A DNA stretch of 64,000 nucleotides, taken from the NCBI GenBank assembly GCA_015143295.1, contig CM026570.1:27473250-27537249 (forward strand), given 5' to 3'. The notes under the pieces were generated by a model, which searched no databases, had not been told where the DNA came from, and saw only the letters and a list, made by a program, of their open reading frames with translations. The translations under genes were made by a program, and so were the position numbers. This document shows positions 44,552-56,175 of the stretch, piece by piece (position 1 is the stretch's first letter; every line of letters begins with the position of its first letter). The DNA is from Tetracentron sinense (Eukaryota > Streptophyta > Magnoliopsida > Trochodendrales > Trochodendraceae).

Positions 44552-47500
44552 TTAAACAAATAAATGGGGGTACTTTTCTCGTACTTCGGCTTCTCGCTCC
44601 CATGTAGCCTCTTCCTTGGAATGATGCTGCCACTTCACTAGGACTAAAGGGATAGTCTTGGTTCGCAACACTTGATCTCGACGATCCAGAATCTGAACTG
44701 GTTGCTCAACCAACGTAAGATCCTCTCGAATCTCAACAGGATCAAGAGCGATGACGTGAGACGGATCCGAAATGTATTTTCTAAGCATAGAGACGTGAAA
44801 TACATTATGGACCGCTGCCATGTGAGGCGGTAGTGCTACCCTGTAAGCAACCTCACCAACCCTTGTGACGATCTCAAATGGTCCCACATACCTTGGACTG
44901 AGCTTCCCCTTCTTCCCGAATCGCATGATTCCCCGACTCGGCGAAATCTTCACAAGGACCCGATCTCCAACTCGGAACTCTAAATCTCTACGGCGTATAT
45001 CCGCATAGCTCTTCTGCCTATCCTGAGCACTTTTCAATCGTTCTCGGATAATTTTGACCCTTTCTGCGGTCCGCTCTATCAACTCAGGACCAAGAATCTT
45101 CCTCTCACCAACTTCATCCCAGTATAGCGGTGATCGACAACTCCGACCATACAGAGCTTCAAAAGGTGCCATCTGAATGCTTGCCTGATAGCTATTGTTG
45201 TAGGCAAACTCAACCAACGGCAACTGTTCCTCCCAACTACCCTGAAAATCCAGCATACAAGCTCGGAGCATATCCTCCACTACTTGATTCACCCTCTCCG
45301 TTTGTCCATCGGTCTGAGGATGGAAGGCGGTACTGAATTCTAAACGAGAACCCATAGCATCCTGGAAGGTTTTCCAAAACCTGGAAGTAAACCGAGGATC
45401 TCGATCAGACACGATAGAAACTGGCACACCGTGCAGTCGAACCACCTCCTTAACATATAGGGCTACCAACTGATTTGCATTGAAAGTAGTTCGGTACGGA
45501 ATGAAATGTGCAGACTTAGTCAACCTGTCCACAATCACCCAAATAGCATCGGAGCCCTTCACCGTTCGCGGCAAACCCACAATGAAATCCATCGAGATGT
45601 TCTCCCATTTCCACTCCGGAATAGGAAGAGACTGCAAAAGACCTGCCGGCCTTTGATGCTCGGCTTTTACCTGCTGGCAAATCAAACATCTGGCGACGTA
45701 CTCAGCGACTTCCCTCTTCATGTTTCGCCACCAGTAGTGCTTCTTGAGATTCTGGTACATCTTAGTACCTCCCGGATGTACCGTGTACTTTGATCGGTGA
45801 GCTTCATTCAAAATTTCATCCCTCAAAACTGTGTCGGCGGGGACACACAACCTGCCTTTAAATGTGATAGCACCATCATCATTTAAAGCGAACTCCTGAT
45901 TGCCGTTACTCACCGACTTGTCTCGGTAAGCAAGCAACTCAACATCGGAATTCTGTAACTCCTTGATCTGGCTCAGGATCTGTGGCCTAACCACCACGTT
46001 GGACATTATCGGCCCATAGGTGACATGCCTGAGAGTAGTGTCCAAACGACACATATCATGTAATAACTTCCACTCTTGCACTCTCAATTGAGCCATAACT
46101 CCGTAAGGTTTTCTGCTAAGAGCATCGGCCACCACGTTGGCCTTACCCGGGTGGTACTGGATGGAACAGTCGTAGTCCTTCATGAACTCCATCCAACGAC
46201 GCTGCCTCATATTCAACTCCTTCTGGAGGAAAAGATACTTTAAGCTCTTGTGGTCTGTGAACACCACGAACTCTTCTCCGTAGAGGTAGTGACGCCAAAG
46301 TTTCAGTGCAAAGATGACTGCAGCGAGCTCTAAGTCATGTGTGGGGTAGTTTTGCTCATGCTCCTTCAGCTGACGAGAAGCATAGGCGACCACCTGTTTA
46401 TGCTGCATCAAAACACATCCAAGTCCCACTAGTGAAGCATCACTATAGACTTCGAAACCACCGCTCCCAGATGGAACTGTAAGAACAGGAGCCGAAGTAA
46501 GCTTCTTTTTCAACTCCAAGAAACTAGCCTCGCACTTATCACTCCAAGTGAACCTCGTGTTCTTCCGTGTGAGATAGGTAAGCGGAGCTGCTAAACTTGA
46601 AAATCCTTCCACAAACCTTCTGTAATACCCTGCCAACCCGAGGAAACTACGGATCTCGGTGACACTCTTCGGTCTTTCCCAATTCATCACCGCTTCAATC
46701 TTTGCAGGATCAACTGAAATACCTTCAGCAGATACCACGTGTCCAAGAAAAGACACCTTGTTCAGCCAGAACTCGCACTTGCTCAACTTAGCATACAGAC
46801 TATGCTCTCGAAGTGTCTGCAAGACCAGACGGAGATCTCTCGTGTGATCCTCCTGTGACTGTGAATACACAAGGATATCATCTACGAACACGATCACACA
46901 TTGATCGAGAGACGATCTGAACACCCGATTCATCAAACCCATGAATGCTGCCGGTGCGTTAGTCAGTCCAAAAGACATGACCAAAAACTCGTAATGACCG
47001 TATCGAGTTCGGAATGCTGTCTTCGGAATGTCCTCTTTCTTGATCTTCAACTGATGATAACCAGATCGAAGGTCAATCTTGGAGAAAAACTGCGCACCCT
47101 TCAATTGGTCAAACAAGTCGTCTATCCGAGGCAATGGATAACGATTCTTGATCGTGACCTTGTTCAATTGCCTGTAATCAATGCACAGACGCATTGATCC
47201 ATCTTTCTTCTTCACGAAGAGAACCGGAGCTCCCCAAGGTGAAACACTTGGCCGGATAAAACCAAGGCCTTGCAATTCTTCTAACTGCTCTTTTAACTCC
47301 TTAAGCTCAATAGGGGCCATCCTATACGGAGCTCTCGAAATCGGAACTGTGCCTGGAGCTAGCTCAATTGCAAACTCGATTGCACGATCGGGAGGCAATC
47401 CCGGCAAGGTTTCCGGAAAAACATCCATATATTCACATACCACTGGAATGGGTGTGGAGTCTCGCACTTCTACACCCTCGAGACTAAGAGCTGCAAAGCG

Positions 47501-47878
47501 GGAAATGTCTCTTCTCTGAAGTCCCCTGAAATGAAACGGCTTTAACCCCACAGGTTTAAAATGCACCACCTTCTCGAAACACGCCACGTGTCCATGGTGA
47601 GTTGAGAGCCAATCCATACCTAGGATGATATCGAAATCCCAATCCTGAATTCCCAGAAGGATCAAGTCGACTGGCAACTCGTGCTGCATGACTTGTACAA
47701 CACTATCCGGATACACTTTATCTGTCTCAATAGATTTTCCCAATGGAGTCGAAATGGACAACTCCCTAAGTAGCTTGCTTGGCTCGGACGTAAAGCCTTT
47801 GGCAAAGCTTGGCGAAACGAACGAGTGAGTGGATCCTGTGTCTATCAACACTCTTGCCAAACATTCATTTACGAGCAA
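44552..47878 (-). CDS. pol: Chromovirus Pol: protease, RT, RNase H, integrase, chromodomain
   Basis: An uninterrupted 1108-codon frame. Protease at residues 1-110 ([32 protein letters not shown]), RT at about 190-370 ([20 protein letters not shown], catalytic [11 protein letters not shown]), RNase H at about 460-590 ([31 protein letters not shown]), integrase HHCC ([16 protein letters not shown]) and DDE ([35 protein letters not shown]), a GPY/F-type C-terminus ([11 protein letters not shown]) and a chromodomain ([20 protein letters not shown]) that in this lineage steers insertion to heterochromatin. The frame opens with TTG, and no Met occurs before the protease active site, so pol is not translated on its own. 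It probably continues gag after splicing of 48021-47884, exon 2 starting at 47883. Confidence 0.95.
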   Translation of the reverse strand: MLVNECLARVLIDTGSTHSFVSPSFAKGFTSEPSKLLRELSISTPLGKSIETDKVYPDSVVQVMQHELPVDLILLGIQDWDFDIILGMDWLSTHHGHVACFEKVVHFKPVGLKPFHFRGLQRRDISRFAALSLEGVEVRDSTPIPVVCEYMDVFPETLPGLPPDRAIEFAIELAPGTVPISRAPYRMAPIELKELKEQLEELQGLGFIRPSVSPWGAPVLFVKKKDGSMRLCIDYRQLNKVTIKNRYPLPRIDDLFDQLKGAQFFSKIDLRSGYHQLKIKKEDIPKTAFRTRYGHYEFLVMSFGLTNAPAAFMGLMNRVFRSSLDQCVIVFVDDILVYSQSQEDHTRDLRLVLQTLREHSLYAKLSKCEFWLNKVSFLGHVVSAEGISVDPAKIEAVMNWERPKSVTEIRSFLGLAGYYRRFVEGFSSLAAPLTYLTRKNTRFTWSDKCEASFLELKKKLTSAPVLTVPSGSGGFEVYSDASLVGLGCVLMQHKQVVAYASRQLKEHEQNYPTHDLELAAVIFALKLWRHYLYGEEFVVFTDHKSLKYLFLQKELNMRQRRWMEFMKDYDCSIQYHPGKANVVADALSRKPYGVMAQLRVQEWKLLHDMCRLDTTLRHVTYGPIMSNVVVRPQILSQIKELQNSDVELLAYRDKSVSNGNQEFALNDDGAITFKGRLCVPADTVLRDEILNEAHRSKYTVHPGGTKMYQNLKKHYWWRNMKREVAEYVARCLICQQVKAEHQRPAGLLQSLPIPEWKWENISMDFIVGLPRTVKGSDAIWVIVDRLTKSAHFIPYRTTFNANQLVALYVKEVVRLHGVPVSIVSDRDPRFTSRFWKTFQDAMGSRLEFSTAFHPQTDGQTERVNQVVEDMLRACMLDFQGSWEEQLPLVEFAYNNSYQASIQMAPFEALYGRSCRSPLYWDEVGERKILGPELIERTAERVKIIRERLKSAQDRQKSYADIRRRDLEFRVGDRVLVKISPSRGIMRFGKKGKLSPRYVGPFEIVTRVGEVAYRVALPPHMAAVHNVFHVSMLRKYISDPSHVIALDPVEIREDLTLVEQPVQILDRRDQVLRTKTIPLVLVKWQHHSKEEATWEREAEVREKYPHLFV

Positions 47879-47883
47879 CGAAC

Positions 47884-48021
47884 CTGAGAATTTGAATCAT
47901 CCCAGTTATAACACAACTGTACATATAGATACAAACATCGCAAAACACCACATAGGACATATATGGATACGAATATATCATGGCGATATTAGAACTTTGA
48001 CAAAGACTAGTTCGCGCGTAC
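47884..48021 (-). other. Candidate gag-pol intron, 138 nt, copy 1
   Basis: Donor CAAG|GTACGC at 48021 and acceptor TTCTCAG|GTTCG at 47884. The segment is AT-rich, has three in-frame stops (TGA at 47980-47978, then TAA and TGA), a TTATAAC branch-like motif about 28 nt before the acceptor, and a length divisible by three. Joining would give [21 protein letters not shown], the spacing to the protease active site usual in this lineage. Unspliced RNA would give Gag ending at SP. Predicted by eye; no transcript evidence is available. Confidence 0.65.
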
Positions 48022-49232
48022 CTTGCACAACATCATCAGATGCCTGTGCGTCTCTATCAGTCATGGCAAAGACTCTGCCCTGGTTTGCCTGACGAGGCTG
48101 CTGGGTAGGCTGCAAGGATCTAGAGGCCTGAGATGAAGACCCCTGAAGTGAATTCTGCCTGCCTGGAGGCCGAACTCCCTGTGATCCAGACCGTGACTGC
48201 TTGCGCGGGCAATCTCGAATCATATGGCCCACCTCGCCACAGTGGAAGCATCCACCTGACATTCTTCGGCAATCTCCAGTCTTATGCCGACGACCACATA
48301 CGGCGCACTCCTCAATGTCTGCGATGCGGAGGAAGCCGGAGGCATAACCCTCGTAGCTTGCGATGCCGTAGGATGCGGTGCCTGAGGCGCAAAAGAAGGT
48401 CTCTGAGCCGAAATCGGCTGGGAGAACTGGTACGGTGCAGTCCTAGTCCTCTTCTCTGAAGAACTACTCGTCTGACCCCGAGACATGTTCTTCCCGAAGC
48501 CACTGTCTCTTCTTCTCACGAAGTCTCCGCATTCTTTTCGGCGATCTTTGCCTTCCCTACTATCTCTCTCCAAGACTCTACCTGGAGAATGGACACCCGA
48601 TCTCTGATGAAAGGCTTCAAGCCCATCTCAAACTTCCTGACCTGTAGGTCTTCAGTAGCCACCAAGTGCGGAGCAAACCTAGACAACTCGGTGACTTAGC
48701 CTCATACTCGGCTACGCTCATCGACCCTTGCTCCAAAAGCATAAACTCTCTCGCCTTTTGTTCCCGAATAAACCTGGGAAAGTACTGTTCCCTGAAGGTC
48801 TCTAAGAACTCCGCCCAAGTCCAGGGCACACCTGCCTTAGCAACATCTCTCTGCCTTTGGGCAGCTCTCCACCAGTGTTCGGCTTCACCTTCCATCACGA
48901 AGGAAGCCCATTCTACCCTTTGCTCATCGGTACAACGAGAGCCCGGAAGGTCTTCTCCAGCTGCATAATCCAAGACTCGGCCACCATGGGGTCCAGAGTG
49001 CCATAGAATGTAGGAGGCCGCAGTCTCCTAAAAGCTTCGAGCCCCGCGGTGTGATGCACCGGTGTAGGTACAGGCGTGGACGGTGGGGTAGGCATAGGCC
49101 TTGCTGCCAACAATGCCAAAGTCTCGGCTATGGAGTCCATCGCATTCGTGAAGTACAACGGTTCCTCTTCTCTCGGACTTCACTCTCGGCCCTCCGAGTA
49201 TGGTAACCTCGACTCCGATTGCCACGTCTCAT
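47978..49232 (-). pseudogene. gag: Chromovirus Gag, copy 1, five one-base losses
   Basis: Same protein as the intact frame 63708-62449 in copy 2, cut by single-base losses near 49187, 48936, 48690, 48527 and 48315 (each from a run of identical bases). Readable parts: MRRGNRSRGYHTRR start at 49232, AFRRLRPPTFYGTLDPMVAE, WAEFLETFREQYFPRFI, LEQGSMSVAEYEAK, and the zinc knuckle CFHCGEVGHMIRDC. The losses look like uncorrected sequencing errors because the very same element appears intact in copy 2; if real, copy 1 cannot make Gag. Confidence 0.85.
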
Positions 49233-49580
49233 GATATCGAATCCTGAGATCAATTTGGCAAAACATGAGTCTAACTGGATACCAAACCTCACATATCATA
49301 TAGCAATTCAATAATCATGAAATGCTATACCGCACATAGTATACATCGATGGTATATACATCATCATATAATTTACTTTAGAGCCTATACTAGAACCTCG
49401 CATAGGACCACATCAATCTCGGATCCTATACTGACCTAAAGATTCACTTGATACCGGTCATGTCGTGGTAACAAGCCTAAGACAACTGAGTCCTTCTGAG
49501 TTCTAAGTTCAACTCATAGGAATACTTCCGCTTAGACCAAGCCTGAGTGACCTAACTAAGTCTGTCATTAGACATAACTA
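49233..49580 (-). other. Leader of Tekay copy 1
   Basis: Untranslated stretch between the primer site and gag. No gene is seen. Confidence 0.6.
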
Positions 49581-49592
49581 GCTCTGATACCA
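49581..49592 (-). other. Primer-binding site (initiator Met tRNA)
   Basis: Minus-strand TGGTATCAGAGC, four bases (GACT) after the 5' LTR end; perfect for plant initiator-Met tRNA. Confidence 0.9.
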
Positions 49593-49596
49593 AGTC

Positions 49597-51533
49597 TGTC
49601 GCGACCCAAAATACCCCCTAGGAGTTAAGGGTAAGTTGACTCGTGACCGCCGTACCATACCTCCAGTATGATACATAAGGCACACGTGGAAACCTGTCAG
49701 AGTACCTGAATATACATAACAGAAATGAAATACAATGCACAGCGGAAAATAAAATACTAAACATAGCGGAAGCAAAATGAATACTCCTATAGCTTGGCTC
49801 AAGTAAGAACCAACAAGTATACAAGTGTGAGAAACCCAAAAGTGGAGTGGACAAACCCCACACTCACATAACCAAAATGACAACAAGTTCTAAGTCGGCC
49901 GATCAACAGAAATCGAAGTCACGACTCCTATCTAGAGCACCATCGTCATGATAGTGATCCATGGAAGGCTCCGGGTCACGGTACTCTTCCTCGACCCAAG
50001 GTTCGTCGCCACACAAATCGAATGGAACCCGAGCACCTGCCGATCATAACAATATCGACTGAGCATGGAATACTCAGTGTATACAAACTAAGAACAATAA
50101 AGCGGTTAGGCATGGAGCATACAAGACATGGAGAATGAATCCGAACAATCCTTACAGCATGGAAAGCCGGGAAAACATATGTGGAATATATTCGAAACCA
50201 AAACTGTAACCGTGTGAGTCAATCGATAATCATAGTCTTATGAGTTCTTGTGAGTTCATGGAGTTACTTAGAGTCATTATGATCCGTAGAGACATAGAGC
50301 ATAGAGCAATACCGTAGAGCATTTCCATAGAGCATAACCTTAGAGATCTTAGAGCATTTCATTGTGATCCGTGGAGCTTGTGAGACGATCTTAGAGCATT
50401 ATCATAGAGTTTTCTTGTGAGCATGGTATGATCCTTAGAGCTTGTGAAACGATCTAGAGAAATCATAGAGTTACTTAGAATCATTCATTATTCGTCTTTT
50501 CGTGAAAAAACCCTTGTTTGTACTTTGAGCAATCCATGGAAAACATCGGTTTTATGCGAGCATGCGAGCATATGCACTTAATAAGAGAAATCATCATATT
50601 TAAGCATAGAATCCCTTAGAGGTATTTCATCAAACACTTAGAGTGCATCATAATAGTATGTCTTGTTGTCTGTGGGGTGTTTTGTATGTTCTATCCCAAG
50701 TTTTTTTTTCTGTCTACTGTGTGGTCGTGTTTTCTATTTATTTTTTTTTTTCTTTTTTCTTATTTAGGGGGAGTTTATGGGTGCACTTTTTTCTCTTAGT
50801 GTTTTCTGTTTCAGTTGGCATGTATAAGAAGAATCATATCTTACTTAGGATTGAAGATTGGTGTAGAGTGTATCTACCTTAAGAAATCATGGGTTTTGAC
50901 TCCCAATGGCTGGAAACCAGCAAGAAACAGTGAGTTCTTGGTTGAACTCACCAGGAAGTGGACGAACCTTGATCTCCACAAGCCTGATCAACAAGTTTTC
51001 CGCTCCTTCTTCCTCTCTCAAAATCTCCTAAGATGGGCACAGAGGGTTTCTGAAACGCCTAAGCCCGAACCACCATTTATAGGCAAGGGTTGGTGTTTAC
51101 AGTCCCTTTAAACACACTTATTAAGAAAAACTGCGTATGACCGATCGATCGGTGCTATGGACCGAGCGTCGGGGCTTACCGATCGATCGGTGTTATGACC
51201 GAGAGATCGTCCAAAACACACTCTCGGAATTTTTCCCCATACAAAAAATTTAACCGTGCATAGCCAGCGAGCGATCGTTAGTGACCGAGCGATCGCAGGT
51301 CATGACCGCGCGATCGGTGCTCTGTATGCCTGGACTGTTTTGACCATATCTTTTACTCGCTCGTCGGATTTTCGACGATCCACTTGCGTTGAGTCCGTCT
51401 TTCGAAAAACGAAATTTCTGACTTTCGGAATTTCCGATTCTCCTTATTTATTAATTAGACTACGAAACTATGAAAACGGCCAATTAGCTATTGAAGGTGC
51501 TATTTATTAAGGATTAAAAGTTCCGGTGCTACA
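49597..51533 (-). repeat. 5' LTR of Tekay copy 1, partly of poor quality
   Basis: 49597-50658 is nearly identical to 42597-43658. Then 50659-50820 (162 bp, T/G-rich) replaces the 63 bp at 43659-43721, and the rest up to 51533 has many one-base indels, with several palindromes damaged (51141-51318). The palindrome cluster and TATAAAT remain recognisable. The insert reads like low-quality sequence and not like a mobile element. Confidence 0.85.
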
Positions 51534-51537
51534 TATA

Positions 51538-52060
51538 CCTTCGGACCTTTTTCATCCTTCTTGGTACTAGTACGATGTTAGCTAACCATTCACGATAGGT
51601 TTCCACTGCTAGTAAACCTGCTTTGATCTGCTTCTCTACCTCTTCTTTGACCTTCTACGATCATTCGAGTGTCATCCTCTCAGTTTCCTGCTTAACTGTT
51701 CTAATTTAGGTGTTCAGGGGCAGTCTGGGTACCACCATGCTGGGTCCGGCCGAGCATGTCTCATAGGACCAGGCGAAGAGCGTCAATAAGCCTTCAGAAA
51801 GCTGATCATGTTTGCTCGCTCCTGTGGGGTTATGTTTTCACCGATCTTGACGCGCTGGTGTTGTCCTCAGAACTGATTTGTTAATGGTCGCAGTGTCTTC
51901 AATGTTGACTGCAGTATCCCTTCACTGTGCTTTAGCAGAGTCTAAAATCGCTTGAGGTGGTCCTCTTCATGTTCGAGTCATACTCAACTGTTGAAAGTTC
52001 AAGGAGGATTTGGGATAGCCTTATCAAAGGTGATTCCTGTTAAGTCGTTACGCTTAGTTC
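51538..52060 (-). pseudogene. pol: Tat-2 RT N-terminus, decayed
   Basis: Continues the RT broken by the Tekay insertion: CTTGGTACTAGTACGATGTT corresponds to 32658-32677 in Tat-1 (VPVPKKDGK region), followed by matches to the HPDMK lead and the EYQDVFAWSYEDMP block. Many stops and indels. Confidence 0.75.
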
Positions 52061-52653
52061 AAATTTTTTGTTATTTTTATTGGCTTCAGTACACTAGGCC
52101 TCTAGGGAAGAGTCGCGTGTGAGTTCGTCATACCAGATGAAATATTTTATGCATACATGTTTTTGAGTCAAAATATCATGTTCTATTGATGAAGACCAAT
52201 AACTGTTTTTTTACAAAAAACCGACTCACAAAAGGAGGCCGACAATGCCAATATTTGGATTTTACAATATGAGCAAGAATAGAAGATGAAGGATAAGTAT
52301 GGTGCTTTGGTCACTACTTGATCAAACCAACTTGCCCTGTAACTGCTTGCCCTAGGCCAAAAAAAAAAAATAAAAAAAAAAATGACCTCGATGGTGAGAG
52401 CCTTGGTCCACCAACGTATCAGTGGCCCATTGACTGAGGATGGCCTCAACACTGTTAGAGAGGGTATAATCTACATCTCACTGCTGGATCTTCTACTTCT
52501 ATGGCATCTTCGACAGTCAACTTGTCGAACATCTGTGCCATGCTAAATACTTCCTGGTCTGGAATCCTGAAGACTTGACACTGGTTTGGGGTTGGAGATT
52601 TTGGCAACTGATGCAGATGGGTATTAGGTAGCCTTAAATGTTCCCACTAGCAG
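52061..52653 (-). other. Tat-2 RT-protease linker remnant
   Basis: Poorly conserved. An A-rich tract with a single T (52359-52381) and several short blocks like those at 33420-33620 in Tat-1. No functional feature. Confidence 0.4.
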
Positions 52654-53330
52654 TTATGAGAGTGGGGGTTGGGGTTCTATTTTCGCTGACGCGGCATTCT
52701 TCTTTGTAAGCTTGGGAGATAGTTTTCGAACTTGGGCTTGTCCCCCAATTTGATGCGATATGTAGCGAATGGTGACACATCTCTTCTTCATCCCCTGATT
52801 TCTGACTCCCAGTCCTGACCCTGTTTGTAGTTCATTCTGACTCATCATCGTGACAAATGGCGACACTGTTTGCTTGTTTTTTTTTTTACCCGACGATAGA
52901 ACTGATTTGCTCAACTTCTGTCATTAAGGGTGGTGCCTTGCCCCACTCCTAATGGCCTCGAGGAACTTGCCTCCCCTCCTCTGATGGATCACGACAAGTG
53001 GTCTCCTGATGAATTCGATTCTCTGATGGAGAGAGGCGTGAATGGCGCCGCTGCGTGGTCCATGGCCTCCTAGGAGTAAAGTGAAGGGGCTGGCACCTTC
53101 ACGACTTGAAGTTTGTAGTAAATTGAGTAGGTCGCTACCTTGATAATCAGATCGATGTCACCTGATCTGATTTGGTGAGGTGTCAAAAACCCTGATGGTC
53201 ATGGTCTCTTTTTCACTTGATTGAGTACGGCCTTAGGCTTTGCAGTGTTGACAAAATGCAGTCGTTTATGTCATAGCCCTTGTTATAGGCACTGATGATA
53301 ATGTTTTGTCCAGCATTGTACGACAATGTA
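52654..53330 (-). pseudogene. pol: Tat-2 protease and G-patch, decayed
   Basis: Minus-strand GSGLGVRNQGMKKRCVTIRY corresponds to GLGLGVRHQGIKKIITPSRY of Tat-1, the G-patch. Upstream, bases at 53070-53130 (AGGAGTAAAGTGAAGG) correspond to 34213-34232, the LLLGRPWIH part of the protease. The active site is not readable in one frame. Short indels are frequent. Confidence 0.75.
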
Positions 53331-55090
53331 AAGAGCCCGGGTATGATCCCTATGTTGTCTCGGTATGTCCTCTTCTATGATCGAGATGCTTCTGATTCCA
53401 AGTACCTACCCATCATGTGCCCCATTTTCTTGGGCGTGATTTCCTGGTGTGATATGGGCATTGTTAAATACCCTGAGCATTGCTTTCAGTGATGCTCGGA
53501 GTTCAAGATAATACCAAGATGGAGATTCTATGTCCTGTGTCTTATATAACTGCTGCATGATGTTGAACTCTTCTACCTTTTCTAAGATTTTCAATCGAAT
53601 CGCTGAGTCCCTGCTTCTTTCTATGGGTCTGATCCCTTACTTTCTCTTTTCTCTTTGCCCTTCCTTTGTCGACTCGGTCACTGGAGGGGTACCCGGCCTA
53701 TCGGTTGAGATATGGTTATGCTCTCACTCCAAGATGAGGAGGGGGAGCGGGTACTCTATTTGAGGTTAAAAGGTGAGATGGGATGTATGGGATCCAGATG
53801 GGGCCCTGTCAGGTGCAAGGCTTGAGCGTGGCCGTGGGCCATTTACGGCAAGGTTGGTGTAGATGTCTATCAGGGGATAGGATCTTATACACCGGTGGTA
53901 GGATACTTGGATGTTTGACTAGGAATAAGATTAATTATGACAGCAGTTGTAGAAGGCCTGATAATGCAGTCATTAATTCGGGTGCGCTAAGGTCTCACTG
54001 CCCTGTCCCGGGCTCTTCTCACTCAATGAATTGGACTTGATTGTTGTGTGGGGGTAGTGGTGCCTTATTGATACTGGCATTACTAGGTGCCATTCACCTT
54101 ACCCTCCTCCAGAGATCCTGTATGGTGCATTTCAGATCATGCAATATCTGTTGCATGGCTTGGGCCTGATGAAAGGCGCAGTGATACGGTTCGGTAATTT
54201 TTGTTCGATTTGTCATGGGGTAGAGAGGGGGTAGAGCCTCCCAGGTAAGACCTTGTTAGTCAGGACGTCCAATAACGCTTATAGTGGTATGGACGAGGGT
54301 TAAGTTTCTAGGGGGAAAGATTTTTGCCCCTAGTTTTTGTCTGACTGCCGGGTGTTCTGGGTGCCTTGCTGAGACTGTAATGCTGAAGCCGGCAATCTGA
54401 TAGGTTTAGAAGTCACCATTTTGAATCTCTTCTTTCGTCTCAGTCCTTGGGACCTCATTTCTGCTTACAGGTGTTGGCTGTTCTGGTGGGGCACGCCCTA
54501 GACTAAGTGAATTGCTCGCTTTGGATGGCCGCCCGATATGGACTCTGGCGTTTTTAAAATCGTTGTCCAGGGTCTATCTTGTCGTCTTTTGTTGGTTGGG
54601 GATGGTGTACATCAAATTGTAGTAGGACTGCTTTAAGGTGCCCATAAATAGGTTCGTAACTCCTCCTTGGGGATGGAGTAATATCTTTGGCTGCTATCTC
54701 CGCGTACGCGTGGAGGTTTGGTGTTCTTATTGGTCTTCTCTTCTTATCTTCTGCCAGGGGGGGGTATTTTCGTTTTTCTTATGCACTCACTTGACATTCT
54801 TCTCTATATATTGTGGGAAAGGGGAAAGGCGCTAATTCTTGGAGAGCTGCTGGGGAAGAAGGACGGCGCCACAAGCTAGCCAGGGGAAAAAAACAGCATC
54901 CTGCCAAGTCTTGATTCGTTCTTGTCACCGACATCCACTAAGTACGGTTGCCCCTTCAGACTTTGCTGAAAGGACTCGTAAGCAGAGTAGGGAAAAAGGA
55001 GCTGGTTTCTTATTGTGCGGTACATGGCGCCCCCCAGATTAGCGTAAATCCTCTTTAGGCAACCCATGCGTCGTCACTTGTCAAAGTTTG
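53331..55090 (-). pseudogene. gag: Tat-2 gag, decayed
   Basis: FNIMQQLYKTQ and LRVFNNAHITPG (53594-53406) match EYHVAQQLSKI and KVFNNAHVTPD of Tat-1 gag. Further on, minus-strand YESFQQSLKGQPYLV (about 54990-54930) corresponds to IRCFQKSLKGAALVW, so the core gag domain lies here. The Pro/Gln spacer and finger are not readable. Frames change every 100-200 bp. Confidence 0.7.
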
Positions 55091-56075
55091 ATACTTTGAA
55101 CCCTGGGTGTAACAGCCCTGTAGAAGAAAGTTAGAGCCTCAAGAGATAGATTGGAGCTTACAGATGCCTCTTTCATTGCTTGATCTCCTCGTCCTGATCC
55201 CTGAGAGACGGAGTGGGTCTGAGATGATGGCCTATCCTGATTAACAGGCGAGGACTTAGCTGCTCACATCATTGATCATATTGGCTTCTCCTCTGCTGTT
55301 GCAGCCCAGTTAGAATGATGAGAGGATAGGATGATGGGCTGGTAGGTTATTCCGAGTTCTCTGGTAGGGTTTCCAATAAGGGTTCTTCGGTTCAGGCACC
55401 AATGAGAATCTTCAAGGCTTCCTAAAATTGTCTAACTTGCTTACATGACTGTGAATCCTCTCGTGCGATTGAGGATCTCACTGGTTCGTTGATGCTGATC
55501 GATTGGTTTCACCATCGCTTCTGATTGCTCTCAGTGAGGCTACACTGGATGCTTCTTCTGTCTGGGCCTTGTTAGTACAGCGTCTATTGGCTGCTATTTC
55601 TGTGAGAATTGCAGTCAGGGTTGGCTCATGCAACGGCTAAACATCAATATGGTATGAATGCCAGGAAGAAGATGTTAGAAAATTATTTTTCATTGATGCA
55701 TGCACATGAATACAGGATTGTGCGCAAAAAAAAAACTCGATCCTAGCAGGTTGTCAGGGATCGCGAAGTCAAGTGGCCGAGGCACATCATTAGGTCCATG
55801 ATTTCCTTTGGGGGATTTGACCTCAACCCCATTTGGCACTTACCTTAGTTGAATTGACATTCGGGATCCGAACTGTCGGTATCCGGGAGTCATCTCAACC
55901 TTTGCACTATCAACTTCTCTTGATAGAGTGCGTTGGGCCGATAAAGTTGCTTCTCTGCATGCCTCTGCGTTCCTTCTGTAGAGCTTGGGATTGTGTATTC
56001 AGCTGCTCGACTGCCCCTGCAGACTTGGATCACGGTTCCGCTCCTCTTCTTCTGCCTGAATGCTTGCTAGGCTTC
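55091..56075 (-). pseudogene. Tat-2 gag start and ORF1 end, faint
   Basis: At 55920-56045 the minus strand reads VEQLNTQSQALQKERRGMQ, a coiled-coil-like stretch comparable with the end of ORF1 in Tat-1 (VHIKALNQQIMELEG), which fits the expected position. The remaining part is unreadable. It ends at the N gap. Confidence 0.45.
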
Positions 56076-56175
56076 NNNNNNNNNNNNNNNNNNNNNNNNN
56101 NNNNNNNNNNNNNNNNNNNNNNNNNNNNNNNNNNNNNNNNNNNNNNNNNNNNNNNNNNNNNNNNNNNNNNNNNNN
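56076..56175. other. Assembly gap, 100 N
   Basis: Exactly 100 N, the usual placeholder for a gap of unknown size. ORFs drawn across it are meaningless. Confidence 0.99.

Larger units (their letters stand above)
42597..51533 (-). mobile_element. Tekay/Del-like chromovirus, copy 1
   Basis: A nearly 9-kb Ty3-gypsy element in RT of Tat-2. LTRs run TGTAGCACC to GGTCGCGACA (42597-44460 and 49597-51533). The 4-mer TATA flanks both sides (42593-42596, 51534-51537). Primer site TGGTATCAGAGC, polypurine tract AAGGGGGGGAGAA, gag, protease, RT, RNase H, integrase and a chromodomain are all present. pol is intact over 1108 codons; gag has five one-base losses that are absent in copy 2. The first about 1050 bp of both LTRs are nearly identical, which marks it as the youngest insertion. 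Confidence 0.95.

Noticed and set aside
52359..52381. Poly(A) tail of a LINE or SINE
   Set aside because: No LINE protein or target duplication is nearby; it lies in a low-quality stretch of Tat-2.
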